From NCBI RefSeq assembly GCF_023336895.1, contig NZ_JAMBLT010000009.1:1-64000 (forward strand): a stretch of DNA of 64,000 nt, given 5' to 3'. The position numbers and the translations under genes are program-made. The notes under the pieces are model-generated. The model was not told where the DNA came from. It saw only the letters and a program-made list of their open reading frames with translations, and did not search any database. Origin of the DNA: Parasutterella secunda. GTDB taxonomy: Bacteria > Pseudomonadota > Gammaproteobacteria > Burkholderiales > Burkholderiaceae_F. The stretch's first letter is position 1, and the number at the start of each line of letters is the position of its first letter. Shown here piece by piece: positions 54,320-64,000 of this stretch.

Positions 54320-54344
54320 AACCACAGATCGGACACTTCGCTTA

Positions 54345-56249
54345 ATGATTCCCGAGAGTTTTATCGAAGAGGTTCTTTCCCGCACGGATATCGTGCAGGT
54401 GATCGGACGCTATGTGAAGTTGCAGCACAAAGGCAGCAACTGGATGGCCTGTTGTCCGTTTCATAAGGAAAAAACGCCCTCGTTTGCCGTTAACCCCAGT
54501 AAGCAATTTTTTAAATGCTTCGGTTGCGGCGAACACGGCACGGCGATTACCTTTTTGATGAAATTCAAGGGACTGTCCTTTCCTGAAGCTATTAAAGAGC
54601 TTGCTGACGATTTAGGGATGGAAGTTCCCGAAGATCGTCAAGCCAAGATCCGTCAGGCTCGAGCTAAAACACTTACTGATTATCTGGCCCAAGCGGCGGA
54701 TTTTTATCATCAAACTCTTTTTCATGATCGCCACGCCATTGAGTATCTCAAGGGACGCGGTATCACGGAAGAGACCGTCAATAAATTTCAATTGGGTTTG
54801 TCGCCTGATGCTTGGCAAGGTCTGGAGGCGATCTTTAAAGATAAAGCCTATGATGATCCTAAATTGGAAGAGTCCGGTTTGGTGATTGCCAAAGACGGTC
54901 ATCGCTACGATCGTTTCAGAAGCCGAGTGATGTACCCGATTCGCAATCCCCGGGGACAGGTGATTGGCTTTGGGGCAAGAACGATGGCCCCCGGAGAGGA
55001 ACCTAAGTATCTGAATTCACCGGAAACACCCGTTTATCACAAGAGTCAGGAGTTATACGGTCTCTACGAGGCTCGGGATGCCATTCATAAAAAGGGCCGC
55101 GCCATTGTGTGCGAAGGTTATATGGATGTTATCCAGATGTCCCAAGGCGGCTTCTTGGAAACCGTTGCTGCTCTCGGCACCTCCATTACACCTGAGCACG
55201 TAAAAAAACTGTTTCAGCTCTCCGATCATGTTTATTTCTCATTTGACGGAGATGCGGCTGGTTTTAAGGCTGCTCGAAGGGCGATGGAGTCGACTCTGTC
55301 CATCATCACTGATACCCAAACTGCTCATTTTGTGCTTTTGCCGCAAGATGAAGATCCGGACAGTCTGATCAAAAGTCAGGGGCCGGAAGCTTTTGAAGCA
55401 CAGTTGCGCTCCGCTTTTCCGTTGTCCAAATTTTTTGTCATGGACATTGTTCGGGAAGTCAGTCAAGGACAGGGACTGCGTACAGCCGAGGAACGGGCTC
55501 AGGCTGTTGCGATTGCAAAACCCTTGTTACAGCGAATGACCGCTCATGCGCTCAGGCAACTGTTGGTGCAGGAGTTTGCGGCGGCCGTTCGCATGGAACC
55601 GGCCGAAGTTGCTTCGCTTTGCGGGGTGACGCTTTTGGATGTTCCGCAGACTAAACCGGCCAAAGCGCTTTCCGGTTATGGACGAGATACCAAACAGGGT
55701 GAACGCTCCAAGCGTCCCGTACGACCTGTGACAACGGGGCCGGTGTTTACCAACATCAAGCGCCGATTATTGCAGTGCTTCGTGACGCACCCGTCTTGGT
55801 TAATCAAGTATTCCGATCAGATTGAATACGAGATGCTCGATACCGTTGATGAGTGGGAAGAGGCGATTGTCAGACTCTGGCATTTAGCTCAAGATCATTC
55901 CAAAGGTGAGGGTTTTGAAGAGTCAAAACTGACAACGGGCTATTTACTGTCCTTTATGCAGGGCGATCCCCTCTACAATCGTTTGGCGGATTTGGCTTCC
56001 GAGGAAGAGGTGCTGCAAACGCCCGAAGCGGTGGCAGAATTTGAAATCAAGTGTGCTTTTTTGAAATTAGAAAAAGCGCAGCTCGATGCACAAATAGCCG
56101 AGCTTTTAAGCATGGAAGAGCGAGGCGAGCCGGTCGAGTCTCAGTATTTGGAACGTCTTTTTAAGCGCAGACAGGATATTCATCGATCGCTCATCGATGA
56201 AAGCTCTCAGGCTGTCGATTTTGTTTTAGACAGCCGTCTAAGTGGCTGA
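54345..56249 (+). CDS. dnaG: DNA primase
   Basis: A 634-residue primase. The zinc domain CCPFHKEKTPSFAVNPSKQFFKCFGCGEHG in pieces (Cys, His, Cys, Cys) lies at residues 40-64. The RNA polymerase core has the Toprim motifs CEGYMDVI and SFDGDAAG. The C-terminal helicase-binding region (about residues 450-634) binds DnaB. There is no clear ribosome site, so expression may be coupled to yqeY, 25 bases upstream. Confidence 0.97.
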   Translation: MIPESFIEEVLSRTDIVQVIGRYVKLQHKGSNWMACCPFHKEKTPSFAVNPSKQFFKCFGCGEHGTAITFLMKFKGLSFPEAIKELADDLGMEVPEDRQAKIRQARAKTLTDYLAQAADFYHQTLFHDRHAIEYLKGRGITEETVNKFQLGLSPDAWQGLEAIFKDKAYDDPKLEESGLVIAKDGHRYDRFRSRVMYPIRNPRGQVIGFGARTMAPGEEPKYLNSPETPVYHKSQELYGLYEARDAIHKKGRAIVCEGYMDVIQMSQGGFLETVAALGTSITPEHVKKLFQLSDHVYFSFDGDAAGFKAARRAMESTLSIITDTQTAHFVLLPQDEDPDSLIKSQGPEAFEAQLRSAFPLSKFFVMDIVREVSQGQGLRTAEERAQAVAIAKPLLQRMTAHALRQLLVQEFAAAVRMEPAEVASLCGVTLLDVPQTKPAKALSGYGRDTKQGERSKRPVRPVTTGPVFTNIKRRLLQCFVTHPSWLIKYSDQIEYEMLDTVDEWEEAIVRLWHLAQDHSKGEGFEESKLTTGYLLSFMQGDPLYNRLADLASEEEVLQTPEAVAEFEIKCAFLKLEKAQLDAQIAELLSMEERGEPVESQYLERLFKRRQDIHRSLIDESSQAVDFVLDSRLSG

Positions 56250-56275
56250 TACAAGCGAAAGTCCCTATTTTTTAC

Positions 56276-56306
56276 TTGCCCAATCGCCCGTTAAAGCTCG
56301 TATAAT
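56276..56306 (+). promoter_or_regulatory. Possible promoter upstream of rpoD
   Basis: TTGCCC (56276-56281), 19 bases, TATAAT (56301-56306). The -10 is perfect but the spacing is long. It would give rpoD a promoter of its own. A 7-bp hairpin TTTGCGA/TCGCAAA follows at 56365-56388 in the leader. Confidence 0.4.
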
Positions 56307-56457
56307 CGCAAAACCATCCGCAACAATAAAAGATTGTTTCATCGATAGACGATTGCGGAGATGATTTGCGAGCCCTTTGATTCGCAAACGACCCGAACTC
56401 TCCCTTAGCTGTTTTTCCGTCCGCCCCGGTGTTGTGACGAAGGCATAGAGTGTGTGT

Positions 56458-58512
56458 ATGGCTACTCGAAAGAAAAAGTCGTCCAAAAGCGAACCGCTGA
56501 CTGTTCAATCCGCCTGCTCTGCGGAAACCACCATCGATATTCTTTTTGATCAACCGCTTCGGATCCAGACGCCTGATCCGAGTATCTTGCCGCAAGCGAG
56601 TAACACCAAACGCAAAAGAATGCGTTTGAAAAAATCGCTCGAAAAGGTCTATCAAAACGGGGCAAGCGAATTGCGTTTGCAAAAACTTCGTGCTTTGATC
56701 GTCTCGGCTAAACGAAATGGCTTTGTTACCTACGAGCAGCTATCAGAGGTATTGCCCGAGCAGGTTGAAGATGAAGATGAAGCCATCGCTAAACTTGAGC
56801 ACGCTTTCAGCTTCTTAGGTATTCAAGTGCTTGAGCAGCCGCCGGCTGAAGATGAAATTTTGCTCAATGATTCGCCTTTATCGCTTGTACAGGAAGACGG
56901 CGATGAGGACGATGACGAGGATGTTCTCTCGCTTGTTGAAAGCGATGTGTCGAGAACGTCGGATCCTATGACAATGTACACACGTGAAATGGGAGCAGTC
57001 CCCCTTTTAACGCGTGAAGAAGAAATCTCGATTGCCCGTCGTATTGAAAACGGCTTTCAGGCAATGATGGAAGCAATCGCCGACAGTCCCTCGGCATTGA
57101 AAACGCTTGTGGACATGGCCGATATGCTTCGCGCCGATGAAGTGAGCGTCGAGGCCATTGTCGATGGAGTGACAGACGAGGATATTGATTCGGTTTCAAT
57201 GACCGAAGAGAAAATGCCGGAGTATGACGAAGAAGCCGATGACGATGTGCAGGAAGTCTCAATTGGGGCTTCGGCCATGAGTTCAGAGCAACTTAAAGTG
57301 CTTAAAGAAACGACGCTTGACATCCTTGATACCTGCAAGGGATATTTTGATTGCATGAGCCAATTGCCCGTGGACAGTGATCAGTATCGTCAGCTTGAAG
57401 TGGCGGTTAAAGAGCAATTAATGCGTGTGCGCTTTACGGCTTCGACGGTTCGTACATTGTCAGACTTATTACATGACAAGGCCGAAGCGTTTAAACGTAT
57501 TGAGCAGGATGCTCAAAGACTTTTGGTTGATGTTGTCGGAATGCCCAAGGCTGAGTTTGGACGGCTATTTCGAGATGAAGGTTTCTCGGAAAGTGCTTTA
57601 CGCGCCTGTTTGAAATCCGATAGGCCTTACGTCTTGGCGCTAGAGAAGAATTTTGACTCCATTTTGCACGTGCAGTCCGTATATAGTTCGTTGGCCAGAG
57701 AGGCAAGGTTGCCAGCTCAACGCATGCGTGAACTTTATGCTCAAATGTGCAAAGCCGAGCAAAGTGTGCGTGAAGCTAAACAAGAGATGATCAATGCCAA
57801 TCTGCGCCTGGTGATTTCTATTGCAAAGCACTATCTAAACCGCGGACTTCAATTCTTGGATTTAATTCAGGAAGGCAACCTCGGTTTGATGAAGGCGGTT
57901 GATAAATTTGAATACAGACGCGGTTACAAGTTTTCAACGTATGCGACTTGGTGGATACGTCAGGCGATCACTCGTGCGCTGGCTGATCAAGGGCGAACCA
58001 TCCGCATTCCGGTACACATGGTTGAAACGCTCAACAAAATCACGCGAATTTCAAAACAATATCAGCAAGAATACGGCCATGAGCCTTCTTACGCCTACTT
58101 AGCTCAAGAGGTTGGACTCACAGAGCGACGTGTCCGAACTATTATGCGGGCTCGCCGTGAGCCCGTCTCAATTGATTCTCCGGTAGGCGATGAAGAGGAT
58201 TCTCATCTGGTTGATTTCATCGAGGACAAAACTTCTTTAGGACCGCTTGAGAGAGCTGAAAATGATAATCTCAAAGAGGTGGTCCACGAAGTGCTTGCCT
58301 CATTATCGCCTCGAGAGGCTAAAGTGCTTATGCTTCGGTACGGTATCGATACCAGTACGGAACACACACTTGAAGAACTAGGGCGCCAATTTGTTGTGAC
58401 CCGTGAGCGCATTCGCCAAATCGAAGCGAAAGCGCTTAGAAAGCTTCGTCATCCCAGTAGAGCGAATAAGCTTAGGGGATTCTTAGATAGTGATAACATT
58501 AAAATAATTTGA
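56458..58512 (+). CDS. rpoD: Primary sigma factor RpoD (first copy)
   Basis: A 684-residue group 1 sigma factor. Region 1.1 is at about residues 70-120, then an acidic stretch, then region 1.2 ([16 protein letters not shown]), a large non-conserved region, and regions 2-4. Region 2.3-2.4 ([24 protein letters not shown]) and region 4.2 ([22 protein letters not shown]) agree with E. coli sigma-70 at the -10 and -35 contacts. The discriminator positions equivalent to R99 and M102 are both Thr. It is the last gene of the rpsU operon. The ATG at 56458 is preferred over a GTG at 56452. Confidence 0.93.
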   Translation: MATRKKKSSKSEPLTVQSACSAETTIDILFDQPLRIQTPDPSILPQASNTKRKRMRLKKSLEKVYQNGASELRLQKLRALIVSAKRNGFVTYEQLSEVLPEQVEDEDEAIAKLEHAFSFLGIQVLEQPPAEDEILLNDSPLSLVQEDGDEDDDEDVLSLVESDVSRTSDPMTMYTREMGAVPLLTREEEISIARRIENGFQAMMEAIADSPSALKTLVDMADMLRADEVSVEAIVDGVTDEDIDSVSMTEEKMPEYDEEADDDVQEVSIGASAMSSEQLKVLKETTLDILDTCKGYFDCMSQLPVDSDQYRQLEVAVKEQLMRVRFTASTVRTLSDLLHDKAEAFKRIEQDAQRLLVDVVGMPKAEFGRLFRDEGFSESALRACLKSDRPYVLALEKNFDSILHVQSVYSSLAREARLPAQRMRELYAQMCKAEQSVREAKQEMINANLRLVISIAKHYLNRGLQFLDLIQEGNLGLMKAVDKFEYRRGYKFSTYATWWIRQAITRALADQGRTIRIPVHMVETLNKITRISKQYQQEYGHEPSYAYLAQEVGLTERRVRTIMRARREPVSIDSPVGDEEDSHLVDFIEDKTSLGPLERAENDNLKEVVHEVLASLSPREAKVLMLRYGIDTSTEHTLEELGRQFVVTRERIRQIEAKALRKLRHPSRANKLRGFLDSDNIKII

Positions 58513-58532
58513 TCTATATCAAATAAATAAAA

Positions 58533-58568
58533 AAGCCTGTGAATTTTGTTGCACAGGCTTTTCTTTTC
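58533..58568 (+). terminator. Rho-independent terminator after rpoD
   Basis: AAGCCTGTG, ten-base loop, CACAGGCTT (9-bp stem) then TTCTTTTC. It closes the rpsU operon and separates the first sigma gene from the second. Confidence 0.85.
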
Positions 58569-58973
58569 TAGTGTATCTTAATAAGTTCGCAGTAGCGGTT
58601 TGGTGGCCCTTCGTCATAGGACGAATCTAGTCTGTATCTGTATATCTTAGCCCCGAAACCTCTGCTTATTGTAAATTCGGGTTTTACCTGAAGGTGTTTG
58701 TCTTTCTTCTGAAAGAATAAAGCTCTCAGGTGAAATAATCAACGGGAATCGGGTTGGCAGCAATGCTGATCGGACCGGTTGGAGAAAACTCTCTTGCGTG
58801 GGTCAAAGGCTAAGAACGCGAAATTCTGTTTATTGCAATGATGTCGGCACGAGTAAAGAATAGGTGCCGTGGGAACTTTTGTTCCATAGGAATTTGCGCG
58901 TTGTAAGTTTTGCCTTCGTTGTTCGCAAGTTGGGTATTTTCCTTCCGATGAAGTTACTGAATATTTGTACGAA
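58569..58973. other. Leader region of the second sigma-factor gene
   Basis: About 400 bases without a gene. Small hairpins are at 58610-58625 (TTCGTC/GACGAA), CGGCAC/GTGCCG (about 58845-58870) and GGAAC/GTTCC just after it. I find no convincing consensus -35/-10 pair, so the promoter of the second sigma gene is unassigned and may be of an alternative type. Confidence 0.5.
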
Positions 58974-61130
58974 ATGATGAAAAAAGCGACTGTCAAAAAA
59001 GCAACCTCTAAAAAGACGGACCGCAGCGCCGATAAGGCAGAGGTTTTGGTCAATGAGGCTTCTATGGGTGAAGATCTCAATGAGTGGTTGCACTCACATG
59101 AGCAGTTGGATTTTGATCTCAAGGGCAGTTTAAAGCTCGATGATGACGAGTATGCCCAAGAGGAGCTCGATGAAGAAGAGCTCGAAGAAGAGATTGAAGA
59201 AGCTGAGGAGCTGTCTGAAGAAGGTTTCGAAGACGGTTTTGAGGAGCTTCCCAAGGTAGAAAAGCGAAAGGGCGGACGCAAAAAGAGTGACCCGATCGCT
59301 GACTTGATGCCTGTGCAGCCTGAGCATGAAGAAGGCGCCGAAAACGGCTATCGCCAATTGGTTCGTTTCGGCCGTTCGCGTGGTTGGGTGACCATCGCTG
59401 AAATCAATGACTTGTTGCCCGAAAGCGCCTTACGCTCTGAAGATGCCTTGACGGAAATCACATTGGGTTTGGGCCGCTTCGGTGTGCAGGTGTTTGACCA
59501 CACGCCTGACGAAGACACGGTGGCGATGTTGGCCGAGCAACAGGCAACGGTCGATGATGATATCGATGAAGAAGATGCCGCAACGATTTTGACACCTGAA
59601 GAAAGCGCTGGTCTTTCCAAAGATCCGCTTCGCGCCTATTTGCGTGGTGTCGGCAGCCATAAACTCTTAACCCGTGAAGGCGAAATTGAAGTCGCCAAGA
59701 GTATCGAACAGCACCGCGCCCGTTTGGTACAGGTGGTACTGATGTCGCCGCTCTCCATTCAAGAGTTGTTGGTCTTGGCTCAAAAGATTCGTGAAGGATC
59801 CGAAACGATCGACAACGTGATCGACGGTTTCACCGACGTGGCCGGAGAAGAAATTCAAGACGACAGTGGCGATTTGAACACCGATATCGGTGCTGCCGCT
59901 ATGACGGTTGAGCAGCTTGAGGAAATGAAAGAGCGTGCTCTGGAGATGTTTGATCGTTTGAAGGGATACCTTGAGACGATGCGAGAAAGTTTCGGTGATC
60001 CTGCTAAGAAGAAGGATTTCGAGCGTGCTCGCCAAAATATCTCCGATGAACTGTCCATCGTGCGTTTCTCTGTGAAGACGGTGACGCATTTGGCCGATAT
60101 CCTCGCCGAACATATGTCCAAGGTGACCGATACCATGTATGCCATGCGCGACGTGATGGTCAACAAGGCTCACATGCCTCAAGAACGTTTCGTCAAAGGA
60201 TTTAATGAACGCTGTTGTGATCGCCAATGGCTCAATGATGAAGTGGCAAGCGGTGAGTCCTGGTCTGCGGCGTTGGAACACAACCGTGGTGTTTTCGAAG
60301 AGTTGCAGGCCCGACTGATCGGATTGCAGGACGATGCAAGTTTGCCCATCGCCGAACAGCGGGATCTGCACCGCAGCATGACCGTTGCTCAAGCAAGTTT
60401 GTCTAAGGCTAAGGCTAAGATGATCGAAGCCAACCTTCGTTTGGTTATTTCTATTGCCAAGGGCTATGTTAATCGCGGTTTGGCCATGCCGGACCTCATC
60501 CAGGAAGGCAATTTGGGTTTGATGAAGGCTGTGGATAAGTTTGAATACCGCCGTGGCTATAAGTTCTCAACCTATGCTACATGGTGGGTGCGTCAGGCTG
60601 TAACGCGTGCGGTCGCAGACTACGGTAATACGATTCGTATTCCGGTGCATATGACAGAGTCTTACAACAAGATTCGTCGCATTAAGCAAAAATACCTGCA
60701 AGAGCACGGCAAACAGCCCTCTGACAATGAATTGGCTCAATTGTCCGGAGTGCCGTTACCCAAGGTACAGTTGTTGATCCAAGCCATGCGTGGTGTTGAA
60801 TCCATCGACGCACCGATTGGTGACGATGAAGACGCAACAAAGCTTGACTTTGTCCGCGGTGATGAAGAACAGGATCCACAACGCCGCTTCATGGTGACAG
60901 CGATGGAAGAAGAGATTAAAAAATCACTTGATCGTTTGACCGATCGTGAAGCTACGGTTCTGCGTTTGCGCTACGGAATCGGAACCAGTCATGACCATAC
61001 GCTCGAGGAAGTGGGTCGCTCAATGGGTTTGACGCGTGAACGCGTTCGTCAGATCGAAAGCGCGGCCATTCGTAAATTGCGCAGCCCGGATTTTGCTGAA
61101 AGACTGCGTGATTACGTGCAGACTCGTTAA
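58974..61130 (+). CDS. Second group 1-type sigma factor (RpoD paralogue)
   Basis: A 718-residue full-length sigma-70 family protein. The Lys/Thr-rich N-terminus is followed by a highly acidic stretch (about residues 48-80) and a basic patch (EKRKGGRKK). A region 1.1-like domain, region 1.2 ([16 protein letters not shown]), a long non-conserved region and regions 2-4 follow. Region 2.4 reads [13 protein letters not shown] and region 4.2 [23 protein letters not shown] polymerase and -35 contacts are kept, but the residue matching K593 of E. coli is Ala, and several discriminator and region 2.4 residues differ. It has its own leader and terminator. It is too long and has region 1.1, so it is not RpoS. 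Confidence 0.9.
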   Translation: MMKKATVKKATSKKTDRSADKAEVLVNEASMGEDLNEWLHSHEQLDFDLKGSLKLDDDEYAQEELDEEELEEEIEEAEELSEEGFEDGFEELPKVEKRKGGRKKSDPIADLMPVQPEHEEGAENGYRQLVRFGRSRGWVTIAEINDLLPESALRSEDALTEITLGLGRFGVQVFDHTPDEDTVAMLAEQQATVDDDIDEEDAATILTPEESAGLSKDPLRAYLRGVGSHKLLTREGEIEVAKSIEQHRARLVQVVLMSPLSIQELLVLAQKIREGSETIDNVIDGFTDVAGEEIQDDSGDLNTDIGAAAMTVEQLEEMKERALEMFDRLKGYLETMRESFGDPAKKKDFERARQNISDELSIVRFSVKTVTHLADILAEHMSKVTDTMYAMRDVMVNKAHMPQERFVKGFNERCCDRQWLNDEVASGESWSAALEHNRGVFEELQARLIGLQDDASLPIAEQRDLHRSMTVAQASLSKAKAKMIEANLRLVISIAKGYVNRGLAMPDLIQEGNLGLMKAVDKFEYRRGYKFSTYATWWVRQAVTRAVADYGNTIRIPVHMTESYNKIRRIKQKYLQEHGKQPSDNELAQLSGVPLPKVQLLIQAMRGVESIDAPIGDDEDATKLDFVRGDEEQDPQRRFMVTAMEEEIKKSLDRLTDREATVLRLRYGIGTSHDHTLEEVGRSMGLTRERVRQIESAAIRKLRSPDFAERLRDYVQTR

Positions 61131-61150
61131 CGATTAATTTTTTAACTGTC

Positions 61151-61186
61151 AGGCCACTCTTATCGCAAGGTACGAGTGGCCTTTTT
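61151..61186 (+). terminator. Terminator after the second sigma gene
   Basis: AGGCCACTC, 14-base loop, GAGTGGCCT (9-bp stem) and a T-run. It lies just before the dusA start. Confidence 0.85.
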
Positions 61187-61193
61187 CGAAAAT

Positions 61194-62213
61194 ATGACCC
61201 AATACAATCCCTGGCGCTTTTGTGTGGCGCCGATGCTTGACTGGACCGATCGTCACTGCCGCTATTTTCATCGGCAACTGTCTCGACATGCGAGACTGTA
61301 CACAGAGATGGTGACAACGGGCGCCATTATTTACGGTGATAAAGCCAGACATCTGAACTTCAATAAAGAAGAGCACCCGGTGGCCCTGCAGTTAGGCGGC
61401 AGCGATCCGAAGGACTTGGCTTTATGTGCCAAGATTGCCCAAGATTGGGGCTATGATGAAATTAATCTCAATTGCGGTTGCCCCAGTGAACGTGTGCAAC
61501 GCGGTTCATTCGGAGCCTGTTTGATGGCCGAGCCTCAATTGGTGGCCGATTGCTGCAAGGCGATGCAGGACGCTGTCGATATTGATGTGACGGTCAAACA
61601 CCGTATCGGCATTGACAAGGTGGAAGATTATGGTTTTGTTCGTGACTTTGTCGGAACGCTCTACGAAGCCGGTGTTAGAACCTTTATCGTACATACACGC
61701 AATGCTTGGTTAAAAGGATTAAGTCCGAAAGAAAACCGCGAGGTACCGCCACTAAGACGAGAAGTCGCTTTTGATTTGAAACGGGATTTTCCGACAGCCA
61801 CCATTGTCATTAATGGACAAGTTGATACGTTAGAGTTGGCTGAAGAGTTGCTGCAAAAGGTTGACGGAGTAATGATGGGCCGAGCAGCCTATAAGACGCC
61901 GTGGGTTTTAAGTGATGTGGATGCCAGACTTTTTGCGGATATGCATCCGGTTGCAAGCCGCGAAGAATTAATTGAGATAATGACTCAATATATTCGCCGC
62001 GAAACACCGACTGACAGTCATGTACCTCGCGCAACGGCCAAAGCGATGATTGGTCTTTTGCAAGGACTAGCCGGTGCTCGCTTTTATCGCCGCACTCTGT
62101 CCGATCCGGCCGCATTTGCTGAAACCGGTACACAGGTGCTTAAGGCTGCATTCGCTAGCGCTGGTTGGGGAGAGCGCCTGACAGATGATCGTCGTGATGA
62201 TGATGAATTCTGA
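61194..62213 (+). CDS. dusA: tRNA-dihydrouridine synthase DusA
   Basis: A 339-residue FMN enzyme reducing uridine in the D-loop of tRNA. The motifs CVAPMLDWTDRHCRYF, EMVTTGAIIYGD, LQLGGSDP and NLNCGCPSERVQRGSFGACLM with the catalytic Cys are diagnostic of DusA. VKHRIGID and HTRNAWLKGLSPKENREVPPL follow in order. I use the ATG at 61194; a GTG at 61176 lies in the terminator stem. No ribosome site is clear. Confidence 0.95.
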   Translation: MTQYNPWRFCVAPMLDWTDRHCRYFHRQLSRHARLYTEMVTTGAIIYGDKARHLNFNKEEHPVALQLGGSDPKDLALCAKIAQDWGYDEINLNCGCPSERVQRGSFGACLMAEPQLVADCCKAMQDAVDIDVTVKHRIGIDKVEDYGFVRDFVGTLYEAGVRTFIVHTRNAWLKGLSPKENREVPPLRREVAFDLKRDFPTATIVINGQVDTLELAEELLQKVDGVMMGRAAYKTPWVLSDVDARLFADMHPVASREELIEIMTQYIRRETPTDSHVPRATAKAMIGLLQGLAGARFYRRTLSDPAAFAETGTQVLKAAFASAGWGERLTDDRRDDDEF

Positions 62214-62224
62214 TGGTGGCTCTA

Positions 62225-62230
62225 TATAAT
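62225..62230 (+). promoter_or_regulatory. Possible -10 of etfB-etfA
   Basis: TATAAT perfect -10, 58 bases before etfB, but no good -35 at 16-18 bases. Weak evidence. Confidence 0.3.
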
Positions 62231-62288
62231 GGGCAGAATCTGAAAAACTATGATGTGTTGCTCGTGAAAGCGGGTAAAAAGAGGTTTT

Positions 62289-63038
62289 ATGAAAATATTG
62301 GTAGCCGTGAAACGGGTTGTTGACTACAACGTGAAAGTCCGCCTCAATGAGGCGGGTGAGCCTGATACAGCCACAGTCAAAATGTCTATTAATCCCTTCG
62401 ATGAAATTGCCACTGAGTGCGCCGTTCAATTGAAGGAAAAGGGAATCGCCTCTGAGGTGGTGGCCGTAACGATTGGAGCTCAGAAAAGTCTCGATACGTT
62501 ACGCGTAGCCATGGCGATGGGGGCTGACCGTGGGATTCACGTCCTGAGTGAAGAGTTGATTCAACCGTTGCAAGTGGCCAAGATCCTTCAAAAAATCGTC
62601 GAAAAAGAAAATCCCGACATGATCATTGTGGGCAAACAGGCCATTGACAATGATGCCAATCAGGTTGGACAAATGCTTGCTACTTATTGCAATATCCCAC
62701 AAGCCAGTTTTGCCTCCAAGTTGGAAATCGCCAATAGTGCTGAAGCATTGGTAACTCGTGAGGTTGATGGGGGCGTGCAGACAGTGGCTGTTAAGCTTCC
62801 CGCTGTTATTACGGCGGACTTGCGTTTGGCTGAACCGCGTTATGTAACGTTGCCCAACATGATGAAAGCCAAGAAAAAGCCGGTGGAAACAATTGAAGTG
62901 GGTACACTCGGCGTTGACATCGCTCATCGCCTCAAACCGGTGAGCTACAGCATGCCGAAAAAAGAAAAGAACGGTCAGATGTTAAGTTCTGTGTCTGAAC
63001 TCATCAACAAGCTTCAGACCGAAGCAAAAGTACTGTAG
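62289..63038 (+). CDS. etfB: Electron transfer flavoprotein beta subunit
   Basis: A 249-residue AMP-binding subunit of the ETF heterodimer, which carries electrons from acyl-CoA and other flavin dehydrogenases. It begins MKILVAVKRVVDYNVKVRL and has INPFDEIATECAVQLKEKG, and VGKQAIDNDANQVGQMLA and PAVITADLRLAEPRYVTLPNMMKAKKKP in parts, the family signature. AGAGG precedes the ATG. etfA follows after 14 bases. Confidence 0.96.
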   Translation: MKILVAVKRVVDYNVKVRLNEAGEPDTATVKMSINPFDEIATECAVQLKEKGIASEVVAVTIGAQKSLDTLRVAMAMGADRGIHVLSEELIQPLQVAKILQKIVEKENPDMIIVGKQAIDNDANQVGQMLATYCNIPQASFASKLEIANSAEALVTREVDGGVQTVAVKLPAVITADLRLAEPRYVTLPNMMKAKKKPVETIEVGTLGVDIAHRLKPVSYSMPKKEKNGQMLSSVSELINKLQTEAKVL

Positions 63039-63052
63039 GAAGGAGAATGTTT

Positions 63053-63982
63053 ATGCGAGCTTTAGTGATTGGTGAAGTCAACGCCGCAGGCATTAAGCCT
63101 ACAGCCGCGAGTTTGGTGACGGCTGCCGTTAAAGCTGCCGGTGTAACGGATATGCTTCTTTTGGGGCAGGGACAATCTGCGCAAGATGTGGCAAAGACTT
63201 TTAGTGGTGTTGAGACTGTTTTCGTTAATCCCGCTGACGGTGAAAATATCTTAACCGAGTCGCTCTCCAAAGCGGTTGTTGCTTTGGTCAAAGAACATGG
63301 ATATAGCCATGTGTTTTTTGAAGCGAGTTCGATGGGTAAAAGTGTCATGCCCCGTGTGGCAGCGCTATTGGATGTTGCTCCGCTTTCTGATGTCACGGCG
63401 GTTATTGATGCGCAAACGTATGTTCGTCCGATTTTCGCCGGAAGCATTGAAGTGACGCTTAAAGATGAAGAACCGGTGATTGTCGCGAGTATTCGTGCAA
63501 CGGCTTTTGATGCTTGTGAAAAGAACGGTCAAGCGCAAATAGTCATGAATGCACCGTTTCCTGAAACGATGAGAACCCGCAAAGTAAGTTTTGAAGCCGT
63601 CAAAACGGATAGACCGGCACTGCAAGGCGCACGAATTGTGGTGGCTGGTGGCCGTGGTCTCGAAGATGAGGAAGGCTTTAAAAAGTTGGCTCAATTGGCT
63701 GATCGTTTGGGAGCGGCCATTGGTGCAACACGTGCCGTTGTGGATTTGGGTTTATGTCCTAACGATTGGCAAGTTGGTCAAACGGGTAAGATTATTGCTC
63801 CCGATTTATACATTGCCATCGGTATTTCAGGGGCCATGCAGCATATTGCAGGCATTAAAGACGCCAAGGTTGTAGTAGCGATCAATAATGATCCTGAAGC
63901 ACCGATCTTTGAAGTGGCCGATTACGGTTTGGTCATGGATGCAAAGGCAGGCATTGATGAGCTGCTTAAAGAGTTGAATTGA
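63053..63982 (+). CDS. etfA: Electron transfer flavoprotein alpha subunit
   Basis: A 309-residue FAD-binding subunit. The C-terminal FAD domain shows [36 protein letters not shown] in parts, [27 protein letters not shown] and [18 protein letters not shown]. The ATG at 63053 has AAGGAG seven bases upstream; an ATG at 63047 is too near. The gene ends 18 bases before the window end. No partner dehydrogenase is in the window. Confidence 0.96.
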   Translation: MRALVIGEVNAAGIKPTAASLVTAAVKAAGVTDMLLLGQGQSAQDVAKTFSGVETVFVNPADGENILTESLSKAVVALVKEHGYSHVFFEASSMGKSVMPRVAALLDVAPLSDVTAVIDAQTYVRPIFAGSIEVTLKDEEPVIVASIRATAFDACEKNGQAQIVMNAPFPETMRTRKVSFEAVKTDRPALQGARIVVAGGRGLEDEEGFKKLAQLADRLGAAIGATRAVVDLGLCPNDWQVGQTGKIIAPDLYIAIGISGAMQHIAGIKDAKVVVAINNDPEAPIFEVADYGLVMDAKAGIDELLKELN

Positions 63983-64000
63983 TAGCGGTATTTGCTTAAA

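Noticed and set aside
58974-61130. Second sigma factor as RpoS
   Set aside because: It is about twice the length of RpoS and retains region 1.1 and the large non-conserved region.

Overview
The window is a bacterial chromosome segment of moderate G+C whose housekeeping genes and gene order look betaproteobacterial. Family Sutterellaceae (Burkholderiales; Sutterella/Parasutterella-like gut bacteria) is my best guess. The basis is the lpxK-ycaR-kdsB-adk, purN-rsmB, surE-nlpD-rlmD and rpsU-yqeY-dnaG-rpoD orders, the TamA/TamB pair, LPS genes and the Burkholderiales-type RpoD. The placement is inference from protein character; no database was searched.

Layout. 1-640 has no convincing gene but shows several strong RNA-type hairpins. 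655-5483 holds gltS, tRNA-Ala(GGC), tRNA-Glu(TTC), a LysR regulator divergent from an aminotransferase, and an EamA exporter. 5630-15931 runs tamA-tamB, a flavin reductase-like protein, a small DedA/YqaA protein, surE, nlpD, rlmD and a YihY membrane protein. 16002-18765 (minus) is lpxK-ycaR-kdsB plus adk. 18766-23609 is an A+T-rich accessory island: an ATPase/nuclease fusion preceded by a four-copy operator-like array, and an autotransporter. 23610-34772 carries a thioredoxin-fold protein, a DUF2156 protein, xseA, sodB, a DUF192 protein, csp, dut, coaBC, lspA, ileS and ribF. 34890-37637 is a two-gene formate-dehydrogenase-type electron-transfer module without a catalytic subunit, followed by a lone bioB. 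37786-42090 has purN, rsmB, a Bcr/CflA exporter and an AEC transporter. 42145-47247 (minus) is a NikABC-like nickel/peptide-type ABC importer whose two ATPases are fused. 47417-53312 holds rpmG, rpmB, a MATE exporter, ispH, a YbaK-type deacylase, an M20 amidohydrolase and tsaD. 53518-61130 is the macromolecular synthesis operon rpsU-yqeY-dnaG-rpoD followed by a SECOND full-length group-1 sigma factor. 61194-63982 is dusA, etfB and etfA.

Most notable signals: (1) two adjacent full-length RpoD-class sigma factors with different promoter-contact residues, while the surE-nlpD-rlmD locus lacks rpoS between nlpD and rlmD; (2) a regular four-site TTACGTAA-type array over the start of an AAA-ATPase/nuclease gene; (3) a perfect 16-bp hairpin that hides the ribosome site and start codon of the fused nickel-type ATPase gene and contains the stop codon of the preceding permease gene, a clear translational-coupling design; (4) mutually exclusive hairpins and a strong terminator between rpsU and yqeY; (5) an unexplained minus-strand terminator and hairpin upstream of lpxK that may belong to a small RNA.
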